From positions 166,648 to 182,292 of the forward strand of contig MU069919.1 of NCBI GenBank assembly GCA_002284615.2: a stretch of DNA of 15,645 bases, in the 5' to 3' direction. Source of the stretch: Dunaliella salina (lineage: Eukaryota; Chlorophyta; Chlorophyceae; Chlamydomonadales; Dunaliellaceae). Position numbers and translations under genes: made by a program. Position 1 is the stretch's first letter. Each line of letters starts with the position of its first letter. Under the pieces are notes generated by a model, which saw nothing but the letters and a program-made list of their open reading frames with translations, searched no databases and had not been told where the DNA came from. This document shows positions 1 through 8,500 of the stretch, piece after piece.

Positions 1-94
1 CAAGTGCTACAGCCCACAAGCCGCAGTGTGACCCTCACAACGCCCAGCTCCAAACCTCTTTCTCAAGCAAACGGAAGGGTAAGTTCCCGAATCT

Positions 95-96
<2 letters not shown>

Positions 97-164
<68 letters not shown>
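97..164. repeat. (CA)34 microsatellite
   Basis: This is a perfect 68-bp CA dinucleotide tract, a typical eukaryotic microsatellite. The apparent His-Thr open frame across it is only the translation of the repeat. Nothing recognisable lies on either side (1-96 and 165-563). Between about 330 and 480 there are short imperfect echoes such as GCCAGCAAT and GAGCAACATT, too degenerate to define a unit. Confidence 0.98.
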
Positions 165-166
<2 letters not shown>

Positions 167-563
167 GCTTATGCATAAGCAGTAAGCTCCCCTTTGTGTG
201 ACCTTCACAACGCAAGTGTCAATTTCTTATAGGCCTTTTACACATGGATAGTCGACCTGCTGTGCCTGTAGCAAAAGCATAGGCTCCTGTTACAAGATCA
301 CTGGCTCCTTGACAACTCGCTTTACTGTATTTGCCAGCAATAGGCGACATCCATCATACATACAGCATCCACCATAGATAGCCGCCAGCATAGGTCTTCG
401 CCAGCAATGAGCAACAACCATTATAGATACAATACATGAGCAACATTCACACACATAAGCAAAGCATGAGCAACATTGATCACGGACAATACTTTCCACT
501 GCCACTTCATGAGCCTTGCATAGCCGCGAAGGAAACAAGTACGAGTGGTTGTAAAAGCATCAT

Positions 564-812
564 GCCACAGCGCTGGCTTCACAATTTCAATTTCCCAGCT
601 CCTTTCTTTCTTTTGAGGACTTTCTTCAAAGGGAAAAGCACCATCTATCGTCCGTGTGCCCTCTTGCGCCACAGCACTGGCTGCACAATTTCGATGTCCC
701 AGCCTCTTTCTTTCTTTTGAGAAAATTTTGTGAAGAAAACACCCTTTCTTCAAAGGAAAAAGCACCATCTACCGTCTGTGTGCCCTCGTGCGCCACAGCA
801 CTGGCTCCACGA
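564..812. repeat. Tandem duplication, about 104-124 bp unit
   Basis: Two long units start at 564 and 668, each opening with GCCACAGC, and a third start at 792 breaks off after about 20 bp. Each unit contains TTTCTTTCTTTTGAG, AAGCACCATCTA and a TGTGCCCTC end. The second unit is 20 bp longer because of an extra A-rich segment after TTTTGAG. Open frames on either strand repeat with the unit and show no recognisable domain, so I treat this as non-coding tandem repeat. Confidence 0.85.
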
Positions 813-881
813 CGATTTCGCGGCTGAGCACGAGGACTTCCATTACTAACGCCCCTCTGCCTGTGCGCCAGCCCTATGCGT

Positions 882-1157
882 TTGTGCACTGGTTAGTGCT
901 GCAGCAGTGTGCACTAGATCGTGAACATTGCTGTAATAGTTGGCGCATGTCATTACGACTCACTCCCATACTAGTCAATGTATGTTACTATCATGCAGCA
1001 GTATGCACGGGTTAGAACTGCAGCAGTATGCGCTGATTATGCAGCAGTAAATATAAGTGCATACAAGAATTAGTTCGTGCAAATCGCTACTTACTATTAT
1101 ACTAGTCATTGCACATTACTTTTATGCAGCAGCATGCACTGGTTAGCGCTGCAGCGG
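882..1157. repeat. Interspersed imperfect repeat, up to 57 bp
   Basis: A segment starting ACTAGTCA and ending CTGCAGCAG/CTGCAGCGG occurs at 971-1026 and again at 1101-1157. The core reads ATGCAGCAGTATGCAC then GGTTAG. A shorter related copy lies at about 882-909. Spacing between the two long copies is 130 bp. No gene is visible here, and 1158-1726 contains nothing I recognise. Confidence 0.7.
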
Positions 1158-1742
1158 CATCAAAGCCAAGCAATTGTTGTGCAGCATAGGAAGAAAGGCA
1201 AGACGTTCCCTGGACTTTTTTTGGGTCCATTGCTGTTCAAGGAAGTGGCGAATTAGTTGATGGGTTCCTGTGCCATGAGTGCCCGTTGCTGCTGTCACAG
1301 CTTTGCGCCATAGCAAGCACATGTTTTTTTGCATGCACTTCTTTAGCAGAGGCTTGAGAAAATAGTCAATGAGTCTTGATCATACCTGCATGCGCACGCC
1401 CGCCTCCTTGATTAGCCCCCGCCAAAAAAATGGGAGAGGATAGGGTTACAAACCACAGCAACCTTGTACAAATGTCAATTGGATGAGGAAACAAGTCCTT
1501 ATGCTGAGTTCAAAAGTTCCCTGCCAATACATTGCATGTTCACATTCTGTGCCCACACATGCGACAGCATACATGCGTGCACTAAAGCCTCCACACAAAA
1601 GGCTTGCTGGTAGGTCTCTGCCTTCATCCCTGCGCGCGTGTGTTGGGATGCACGTCATTCATCATAGGTTTTAAGGTTTTGCGCACTTGTGTGTGCGAAA
1701 CAATCGAGTAAATGAATGGAATCTGTCACTCCGCAGGCCTGG

Positions 1743-1848
1743 CTTCTGGTGAGGCCACTGCTAGCTCGCTAGCTTGCTAGCTTGTTAGGGGACTTTCCCT
1801 TGATGCACGCAGCCTCTGGCCTGCGTAGACTTTTCTTTTCTTTTCTGG
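1743..1848 (+). mobile_element. LINE-A 3' end, 5'-truncated copy (older variant)
   Basis: This short piece begins CTTCTGGTGAGGCC and ends in CTGCGTAGACTTTTC followed by CTTTT units. The same 3'UTR and tail occur at the end of the large LINE at 5347-13437. It carries an internal expansion of the 8-bp unit GCTAGCTT (about 1760-1785) shared with the inverted copy at 4116-4372 but absent from the three copies near 13-14 kb. A degenerate target-site duplication is visible: CACTCCGCAGGCCTGG at 1727-1742 against CACTTGCAGGCGTGG at 1849-1863, with a few differences. That is the expected footprint of 5'-truncated target-primed insertion. Confidence 0.8.
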
Positions 1849-1851
1849 CAC

Positions 1852-2349
1852 TTGCAGGCGTGGGTCGGTGATAGCCTGGAGGGTGGTGATGGCGAAGGTG
1901 GTCATTGGCCCGGTAGCCACCCACATGCTGGAGACCACCACCGCTTCCACCACGGCCACCCAGACTTGCTTCCCGAGGAGCAGCAGCTTCAAGAGGGGGC
2001 CAATGCCGCAGGAGCAGATGTGCCCCTGGGCAGCGTTAATGGCCATAATGGAGGCTACACTGGGGGCTCAGCTGTCGAGGGCGGGGATGGTGGTTTGCCG
2101 GTGCTAGGCAGGGAGGTTCCACCCCCGGTGCTTGGGAAGGAGGAGCTCCCGGTGCTGGGCAGGGAGGAAACCCCCCCTGTGTTGGGGAGGGAGGAGATAC
2201 CAGTTTTGGGCAGGGACCTTCAGAGAGGTGCGCCACAGGGTGTGGATCCGGCAGCTCAAGGTTCCGGCGAGGGTGGAGGAGGAGCACCTAGTAGATGGCA
2301 GAGGATGCAGGAAGCAGCCATGCCTGGTCGATTCCGCCATGGCCGATGA
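1852..2349 (+). other. Unassigned open frame with VLGREE-type repeats
   Basis: A 165-codon open frame begins inside the target-site duplication of the preceding LINE-A fragment, so its start is not credible as a native gene start. The first half is rich in Gly and His. Residues about 82-121 (DNA about 2096-2217) are an in-frame minisatellite coding five variants of P-V-L-G-R/K-E with 24-30 bp units. The end is Gly/Ala/Arg-rich. I recognise no domain, signal peptide or catalytic motif. The minus strand is also open for much of it, as often happens in GC-biased repeats. It may be a fragment of a repeat-rich host exon or simply non-coding DNA. Confidence 0.25.
2096..2217. repeat. Minisatellite, 24-30 bp units, codon-phased
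   Basis: Five units resemble CCGGTGCTGGGCAGGGAGGA, with length differences in multiples of three. All units therefore stay in one reading frame, giving repeated Val-Leu-Gly-Arg/Lys-Glu. Confidence 0.75.
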
Positions 2350-2773
2350 TAAGGAATGAGTGCACACGCACGATGATGGGGTATGGAGCACTCACGTTAT
2401 GAGGGGTAAGGGTGCATGATCATGGCGGTGGGGATAGGTACACTCTTATGTTGTTGACGGATGAGCGGAGGGATTCAATGTGTGTGGGTGGGACACTTGT
2501 GCTGCTGAGGGATGACCATGTTGTGGGTTGTGGGTCGACCAGGAGGTGATGTGGTGGAGTGACACTCCCCTTTCTGTGGCTGTCAGTCATATGTTTGAGG
2601 ACATTGTGCAAAGAGACATGCCCACACTGTTTGGGTGAGCAAGGGGAGTCTGCAATGGGAGTCTCGTTAGTATGTCCTGTCAATTTGGCAAGACGCACAG
2701 CCTCTGCTTGCATGAATGAGAGGGGCCCTTTCGCCGATGTTTTCATGCTACCCAGACTGGTATTATTCAGGAA

Positions 2774-2985
2774 TAGATTGCACAGCACTGAAGCTCAGAA
2801 CCTTTGCAGCTGCGTGTTTTCCCTCTTTGCCCACTCATTTCTGGCGCTCATTGCTTATGGTGCTCGGGGCCATCTAAAGGGTAGATCATGCGGTACTGGA
2901 GCTCAGACCCTTTGCAGCTGCACGTTTCTTTACTTTGCTTACTCTGTTCTGACGCACATTGCTTTTGGTGCTCCAGGGCTGTGGT
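2774..2985. repeat. 108-bp tandem duplication, two units
   Basis: Two adjacent units share GCTCAGA, TTTGCAGCTGC, CATTGCTT and TGGTGCTC. The GCTCAG landmark falls at 2793 and 2901, a period of 108 bp, so the phase is kept over 36 codons. In the plus frame open from 2559 to 2987 the units read as two related 36-residue segments containing A-Q-x-L-C-S-C and I-A-x-G-A. No known domain is evident. The rest of 1864-4104 holds no gene I recognise. Confidence 0.75.
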
Positions 2986-3419
2986 GAGGGCCCCCTGGGT
3001 TTGTGCAGTGACGCGCATGGGGGACTTAAGGCAGTGCTGCACATGGGGCCTTTTTGGTTTTGGTGCCGGCAAGACCATGTTTGGCATTGAGGGTCAGGGA
3101 GCTGGGGTGGTGCACTAGGGTGCGCAGCTCAAGCACTCCTGACTCGAAAATCAAGTGACATAGAAACGCAGGCTTAGGGCCATTTCGATCCGGTCTGGTC
3201 TTTTCTGGTCTTGTGGTCTTTCCTCGTCTTTTCTTTCTGCATGCGCGCAAGCCTGCTCAAGGAGGGCGATGGCCTGGTTGATACGAGGATCATGGATGGA
3301 GAAGTCGGGATTAGGGGCCACATCATGGCTGCCTGTGCAATACTCCATGCCATTGTGCCATGCAAAGCAGGTCATAGGTAAGGATTTCTTGCTGTATGCC
3401 TGTATGTGGGCATCTTAAT

Positions 3420-3474
3420 GGAATCAAACCCAGGACCTCCTGATCCTTGGGGAGCATCTCTCTGCACAACGCAG
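3420..3474 (-). mobile_element. Possible tRNA-like SINE remnant (weak)
   Basis: The minus strand contains GGTTTGATTCC (3420-3430), close to the Pol III B-box consensus GGTTCRANNCC, preceded by GGAGGTCCTG as in many tRNA T-arms. The region where an A box should lie, about 44 nt upstream, matches poorly. No target-site duplication or tail was found. It could be an old tRNA-derived fragment or chance. Confidence 0.3.
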
Positions 3475-4115
3475 CTTGCCGCTGTAAGCAGTTCATGGTG
3501 CAAGGACGCGTTTCCAGCATAGATGGTGCAAAGCCATAGTGGATGCAAATATGTGTAGCTGCTTGCGCGTCCTGGCAAGTGCATGCTGAGCATAGCATAG
3601 AGCTCAACAAGTGATGCGTAGCGAGCTGAGGGACTTGTCACCACCAGGTCAAATCCTTGCAAATGGAAAACTGCCTTAGTGAACGGCTAAGGTTGCATGG
3701 ACAGCCCGGCACAAGCCTGGAATATTTTTTTGGCAGGACTGTAAAGGAATGAGCTGTGCGTGTCGATTAATGGGGTGGGAGGGATTTTCCTTTGAAGTGC
3801 CGAGGATGGGCAATGTTCTACTGGGCCTTTAACCTGGGATTTTGTCGCCATGTCTTGAAACGACGGTGCACGCCTCCTCTCAGAGTAGACGACAGATGGC
3901 AGACCAGGTATGCGACCTGGCCAATTTTTTTGTTTTCTTCCTTTGATCCATCTTCAAATATCGCTCTCCTTTTTAGTAGGGCATACTGTAAGTAGAGTGC
4001 ACAGTGTCTATAAGAACGGTTCTGTAGAGAAGTGCTCTGTTTTCTCTAAAAATAACAATCTACACTGTACGTAACCAGCGTACATTAGGGAATGACCCAA
4101 CAGTCAGCGCTGGCA

Positions 4116-4372
4116 AAGAAAGAAAAGTCTACGCCAGGCCAGAGGCCGCATGCATCAATGGAAGGTCCGCTAACTAACAAGCTAGCAAGCTGCTAGCAGT
4201 GGCCTAACCAGAAGGCCCGGTAAACCTACACTAGACAAAGCTAGCCCAGGAGACAGCCAGAAGCAGAGCTAATGAGGATCTGGGGGGTTGTCTGCCATGC
4301 TCCTGGACGCCTGGACCCTCCTTTTCCTGCTGTCCTCCCCTCTGTGAGGATTGATTGTGTATTCATTGTAAA
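4116..4372 (-). mobile_element. LINE-A 3' end, inverted 5'-truncated copy with 11-bp TSD
   Basis: On the minus strand this runs from a GC-rich stretch through a Met-Ala-Asp-Asn-Pro-Pro-Asp-Pro-His-stop codon string into the LINE-A 3'UTR. It ends in GGCGTAGACTTTTC with a CTTT tail. The insertion is framed by a perfect 11-bp duplication, CAGCGCTGGCA at 4105-4115 and 4373-4383. It shares the GCTAGC-rich older 3'UTR variant with the copy at 1743-1848. At 4226-4245 it preserves an uninterrupted ACACTAGACAAAGCTAGC junction, which acts as an empty-site reference for the nested insertion near 14 kb. Confidence 0.88.
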
Positions 4373-4434
4373 CAGCGCTGGCACTGACAGTGAGTCCCAC
4401 CAATTTCTCTCCGTGAGAGCAGAGAATGTGCACA

Positions 4435-4454
4435 TTACATTACATAAGGTAAGG
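4435..4454. repeat. Target-site duplication, left copy
   Basis: TTACATTACATAAGGTAAGG here and TTACATTACATAAGGTTAGG at 4971-4990 match at 19 of 20 positions. They flank a minus-strand LINE 3' end exactly, as a target-primed insertion would. Confidence 0.85.
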
Positions 4455-4970
4455 TTACATCGCTTTATCCGCCTACAAGGGCAGCTGAGCGGAGACATAG
4501 AGGCCTGTGACCAGACCAATTTAAGCAAAATGAAAGCATTGCTCAAAATTCAGGCACAGCATGTCAAGCATGCAGACACAAACTTGGCTAATTCTAAAAC
4601 AATAGTTTGGTTCATGAAGTCTCTGAGGCGTACTGGGCAACCGAAAGGTGCACAGCTGAACAAATGATGGAACTGATTGCGCAAGTCTGCCAGATCCTGG
4701 GAAGGGCACTCCAGAATAATGTGCTCTTCATCTTGCACAGTGTGCCAATCGCATTTGTTGCAAATCCTGAGCTCGTAAGGGCACCTATTCCCGTGATGCC
4801 GTTGGGTTTCCACCCGAAGATTGTGACTGGATAGACGTAGGCACGAAATGCTGCGCAATAATTTTTGTGAAATGTTTTGTCGCAAGTAGAGTGGTAATGG
4901 AGGTTTTTTGTTCCTCTTCCTGGCATCCCACCAGCCAGGTACATTGCCTAATGGAATGCCAAAGTGTGTG
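4455..4970 (-). pseudogene. LINE-C 3' end: C-terminal zinc-finger region
   Basis: This is the C-terminal end of a non-LTR retrotransposon polyprotein, read leftwards. An open frame of about 140 codons runs from the insertion boundary near 4970 down to a stop at 4550. It contains L-R-V-E-T-Q and then C-N-K-C, nine residues, D-E-E-H-I-I-L-E-C-P, the C-x2-C-x9-H-x4-C knuckle typical of LINE C-termini. It is followed by L-R-x-x-F-x-x-L-F. After the stop come about 95 bp of 3'UTR ending GGATAAAGCGATGTAA at the target-site duplication. There is no RT in this piece, so it is 5'-truncated. Zinc-knuckle C-termini are thought to help bind the element's RNA or target DNA. Identification as a LINE C-terminus is firm; the clade is uncertain. 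Confidence 0.8.
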
Positions 4971-4990
4971 TTACATTACATAAGGTTAGG
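4971..4990. repeat. Target-site duplication, right copy
   Basis: This is the partner of the 20-bp repeat at 4435-4454, with one mismatch, and marks the 5' side of the LINE-C insertion. Confidence 0.85.
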
Positions 4991-5119
4991 GACATGTTGA
5001 ATTGGCTGCTCGGCATTGTGGCAAAAGAATCCACAAGCTCTGAGAACATATGCGGAATAGAGAGGAAAGGACTACTTAACTGTTCCTGCCTCTGTGGGCA
5101 GCTTCGCTGAAGCATTCAG

Positions 5120-5317
5120 GTGATTGTGACCAAAACAGTCCAATATAAGATTCAATTCAAGATAGATTCAGCCAAAGCGGCACGCAAAAAAATGCCCAGA
5201 CCAGAAAAGAGGACTAGGCAGGCGGTGAAAACGCTCCCAACATCGCATAGGGAAGAGAGGAAACAACCAGAAGAAAGAAGCCATCAGTCAAAACGCATGA
5301 CTGCTAGGCTGCAATAA
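5120..5317 (+). other. Short basic open frame upstream of LINE-A (uncertain)
   Basis: A 65-codon frame is very rich in Lys, Arg, Gln and Glu, with no domain I can name. It lies just upstream of, and in a different frame from, the first recognisable LINE-A coding. It could be the eroded N-terminal part of the LINE-A polyprotein or chance. I found no apurinic endonuclease motif here or in the rest of 4991-5346. Confidence 0.25.
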
Positions 5318-5346
5318 ATAAGGAATTTTAGCACAGAGCAGGTAAG

Positions 5347-6095
5347 ATGAGGTTTCCGTACAAAATTGTCAATCTTGTCAAAGAGTGCCACAAGGTGGCT
5401 CTGCAGGTGTGCACCACCAAAATTAAATCCAAACCCTCCAAACACTTCAGGATCAGGAGGATCAGCAACCTCCGCAGATCACTGTGTAATAAACTCAAAC
5501 CTCTCCGCGTACAATACAAATTGCTCCAAGATCATCTGGCCCTCACCTTTGCTGAGGTCCTGGCCCTTTACAGCCATGACCCCAACCTCCATAAGGCCAT
5601 TCTCTTTGTCCAAAGCTTCTCCCATCCAGAAATAGCATCCTCCGCCCGTAACTCAAACAGCGCTTTACCCCCTCTACCACCACTGGAGACTGTCCTCCGA
5701 GCCCAGCGTAAAAATCTCAAGGAGCAAATCAACAAAATAGACTCTGACTACAGCACCCAGTGCCACATCAGAACGCGAAGGCGCCAACAGAAGAAAATTG
5801 CAAAACACCCTGCTCTTGCCAACAAGGGAATTTTCAATGGCAAAAACACTGCTCCTCCCTAAGCCCAAGTACTCACAGACCCTGACACAGGCGAAGTAGA
5901 AACAGACCCATGCAAAATAGCTGGTATTGTGGAAAAGTTTTACACTGGCAGCATGTCTGCCCCAAGCATCAAGACTGGGGCCTACCTTCCATCTGAACCC
6001 CAAGCCAGGCGCAACTACCCCTGGATGGACCGACAGTGCGAGGACCACTTCCTCCTTGAAACTCCCATCACTAGGGCTGAGAACGATACCCAAAG
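5347..6095 (+). pseudogene. LINE-A pre-RT region
   Basis: This is the segment N-terminal to the RT fingers. It is basic and rich in Lys/Arg/Gln (R-T-R-R-R-Q-Q-K-K near residue 145), as usual for the helical, nucleic-acid-contacting pre-RT part of LINE proteins. A stop at 5860-5862 interrupts it, but the same frame continues with L-T-D-P-D-T-G-E and G-I-V-E-K-F-Y, a common lead-in to LINE RT domains. A frameshift in the A/G-rich run at about 6090-6105 moves the coding into the next frame. The first ATG at 5347 follows a good splice-donor look-alike (CAG|GTAAGA, 5339-5347), so I do not trust this ATG as the native start; the native protein probably began further upstream. Confidence 0.6.
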
Positions 6096-6377
6096 GAAAA
6101 GGATGGCTTCACAACTCCATCCTAGACAGCTGCTCCTTCCACGAATGCATCCAATCTCTCACAAACAACAAGACCCCAGGACTAGACGGCAAAGCCTATG
6201 AGCTACTCAAACACCTGCCGCATGGATACAAGGAATCCATCCACAAACTCTTTATCATCATGTGGGCAACAGGGATCACCCCCAAAGCTTGGAAAAAGAG
6301 TGATACCATTCTTATCTTTAAAGAAAAGGGCCCTGAAACGGACATCACGTCCTAGCGACCCATTGGCCTGGTCAACA

Positions 6378-6387
6378 CCCTCTATAA
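6378..6387. repeat. SINE target-site duplication (left)
   Basis: CCCTCTATAA here is repeated perfectly at 6543-6552 on the other side of the SINE. In the empty allele these bases encode part of T-L-Y-K in the RT. Confidence 0.9.
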
Positions 6388-6542
6388 GGAAAAGCTACGC
6401 AAGTGAGACTAGCCCCCAAGCATCACGGGAGGAACGACCTTAGCACCCGGTATAGGACCCGCCTTAACGAACCTCCACAGAATCGAACCCACGACCTCCA
6501 CGTCCCTTTCGGGGATGCGATCCGAATAGACCACACCAGGTT
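6388..6542 (-). mobile_element. tRNA-derived SINE inserted in the RT domain, 10-bp TSD
   Basis: A 155-bp insertion is flanked by CCCTCTATAA at 6378-6387 and 6543-6552. On the minus strand it has a Pol III A box (TGGTCTATTCG, 6523-6533) and B box (GGTTCGATTCT, 6479-6489) with starts 44 nt apart, exactly the tRNA spacing, and a tRNA-like GGAGGTCGTGGGTTCGATTC context. The tRNA-like head is followed by an unrelated body and a 3' end ACTTGCGTAGCTTTTCC. That tail matches the LINE-A tail CTTGCGTAGACTTTTC apart from one missing A. SINEs are transcribed by Pol III and mobilised by a LINE that recognises their 3' end. Excising the insert plus one TSD restores the RT reading frame, which proves it is an insertion. 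The source tRNA could not be decided. Confidence 0.9.
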
Positions 6543-6552
6543 CCCTCTATAA
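6543..6552. repeat. SINE target-site duplication (right)
   Basis: This is a perfect second copy of CCCTCTATAA. The RT coding resumes immediately with L-W-T-R-L. Confidence 0.9.
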
Positions 6553-7499
6553 ATTATGGACACGCCTAGAAACAACCAACCTCTATGAATATGCAGAGAG
6601 CCACTCCCTCCTGAGCTCTATGCAAGCGGGCTTCCGTACACACACAGATACCATACACCAACTCCAAAACTTAATCATGACCGTTGAAGATTCCAAACTA
6701 TTTAATAAAGATATTTATGCGCTAATTGTAGATTTTACTTCTGCGTTCAACAGAACAGACCATGACAAACTACTTTGGATCATGTATGACCTCGGCTTCC
6801 CCACCAATGCCATTGACACAGTTAAGAATCTATACCAAGGGGCCCGCACAGAATCCGTCCAGCAACTGGTCGGTATTCCAAAGACATCCGTTTAGAAAGG
6901 GGAACCATCCAAGGAGACACCCTCTCCCCCTTCCTCTTCCTCATATACATGGAACCCTTGCTGCGCTGGCTCCATGCTGGCGGGCGAGGCTATGAATATG
7001 AATGCTTTAACAAAAAAACCCAGACTCTGGAAAAGAAAACCCAGAAAAAAATCAGCAGTGGGGCATTTGCAGATGACCTCATCTGCCTCACAGGCTCATA
7101 TGCTAACCTAGGCATTCAAGCCAAGAAATTAAGCCTCTATGCTGATTGGGCCCACCTCATCATCTCTGGTTCAAAAACAAAGGTGACTTGCAACCTTCTC
7201 AGCCCACAAACAATGCAAATAAGGGGCAATACGTCCGTTGCTGATTTTGCTCGACGTCAACTTACAGATAAGATACTGGTCCAGGGCAAGACGGCCCAAT
7301 TCATTTGCCCCGGAGACCCATTTACTTACTTTGGCGTTGCAGTCACCATGACATCAGACTGGAAACCTCAGCTTAACAAAATGGAGGAAAAGCTCATCAA
7401 AAAGCTGGCAAGCCGCACATGCTCTTTTGCCACACCCAAGCAAGCAATGGATATAATTCGCACAGCCATCATCCCCAGCATTGCATACGCCTTTCCAGT

Positions 7500-8500
7500 G
7501 CTCCAAGAAGGACCTTGCGGGCTGGGACACACGTATCCTCAAGGTTATCAAAGAAAGGTACAAGCTCTGGCATAGCACTGCCACAGCCATCCTACAGGAA
7601 GACAAAACTAATTATGGTCTTGGTTGTACATCCACTGCAGTAGAATATAATGCAAGATGTGCAACAGCAGCCCTCACCAGCAGCCTCAATAACACCGGCA
7701 GACATGGCCGGGTCACCAAGGCAATGCTTGAATCGCAAATCCACCAACTAAGACATTTCGTTCTCAGGAGCATCAACCCATATCACCAAACCTCCAGCTT
7801 CATCCTCAAGCAGTTACCCTATATATAGCTACGTGTCAGGCAATACATCTGCATCAACAACAGCGATCTTGACGTCTCCTATCAAGGAGCACCTTACCTT
7901 CTCACCAGCATCACTCCCATAGTAAAAGTCCTCTCAACGCCAGTGCAACTCACCCTTAAAACCTTAGCCTGTGACTGCACTTATACGCTCATGGAAATAG
8001 GCATAAACAGGCTCTTTGTTTTGATGAATAATAACCTCACGCATATTATTGACGGGAACAAACTCACATCTCTGTTTGGCCGCAAAATAAAGACCAAACA
8101 TATTGTAGCCCTGAATAGACTCTCTCATACCCTCAACACCCACACTCTGACTGAGGACAGACCTGACCTCATCAGCACAATCATTCACAACCAAGACAGC
8201 TCACCCAATAAAACCCATGAACCACGCTGCATAAATCATACAATAGATACAGAAATGATGAAAACAGAACATACACCAACAGGATGGAACTGGTCAAAGT
8301 TTTACCCAGGCCATGCTCCCCCTGATCCCCCCGATTCCAACCCAGGCAGTGGGAGATGTGCCCCTAATACACACATACACCCTGATTCTAGAGCTTACAG
8401 CAACCCCCTCTTTGATGCTGAGGATATGGAAGTAGAAATTGCTTCCCCCAGCAGCCAGGAGAGCCCATTTCCAAACAGACAACCATGCGCAGAAGGGCAC
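7500..8500 (+). pseudogene. LINE-A RT thumb/connection region
   Basis: After a frameshift at about 7505 the coding continues with K-D-L-A-G-W-D, K-E-R-Y-K-L-W, D-K-T-N-Y-G-L-G-C-T-S and N-T-G-R-H-G-R-V-T-K-A. These segments follow LINE RT cores and form thumb and connection helices. A stop at 7826-7828 interrupts it, but the same frame stays open from 7943 to 8713. N-L-T-H-I-I-D near 8030 and K-T-K-H-I-V-A-L-N near 8092 are the last segments with a protein-like pattern. The tail is Pro/Ser/His-rich. No catalytic residues are expected here. Assignment rests on position and pattern, not on a named motif. Confidence 0.7.

Larger units (their letters stand above)
6096..7505 (+). pseudogene. LINE-A reverse transcriptase domain
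   Basis: This is the RNA-dependent DNA polymerase core. The motifs occur in the canonical order: N-N-K-T-P-G-L-D-G near 6165, R-P-I-G-L-V-N-T-L at about 6356-6382, Q-A-G-F-R near 6624, motif A V-D-F-T-S-A-F-N at 6728-6751 with the first catalytic Asp, motif B G-T-I-Q-G-D-T-L-S-P at 6901-6930, motif C F-A-D-D at 7066-7077 with both catalytic Asp, then G-S-K-T-K-V and P-F-T-Y-F-G-V towards the thumb. All three catalytic aspartates are kept. Defects are a stop at 6353-6355, the SINE insertion at 6388-6542, and a frameshift at about 6855-6880 just before motif B. Without the SINE the codons rejoin as T-L-Y-K-L-W in frame. Target-primed reverse transcription is the known role of this family. Confidence 0.93.

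Noticed and set aside
4..201. Open frame with a His-Thr repeat
   Set aside because: It is only the translation of the CA microsatellite, with no coding context.
1852..2349. A genuine host protein gene
   Set aside because: The start lies in a LINE duplication, the composition is repeat-driven and no domain is recognisable. Kept only as an unassigned frame with low confidence.
5339..5347. Splice donor CAG|GTAAGA upstream of LINE-A coding
   Set aside because: It is a good consensus match, but there is no supporting exon frame or acceptor in a decayed element. Not annotated as an intron.
6479..6533. A functional tRNA gene on the minus strand
   Set aside because: A and B boxes are present, but the anticodon stem and the acceptor pairing do not form, and the unit has a SINE body and target-site duplications.
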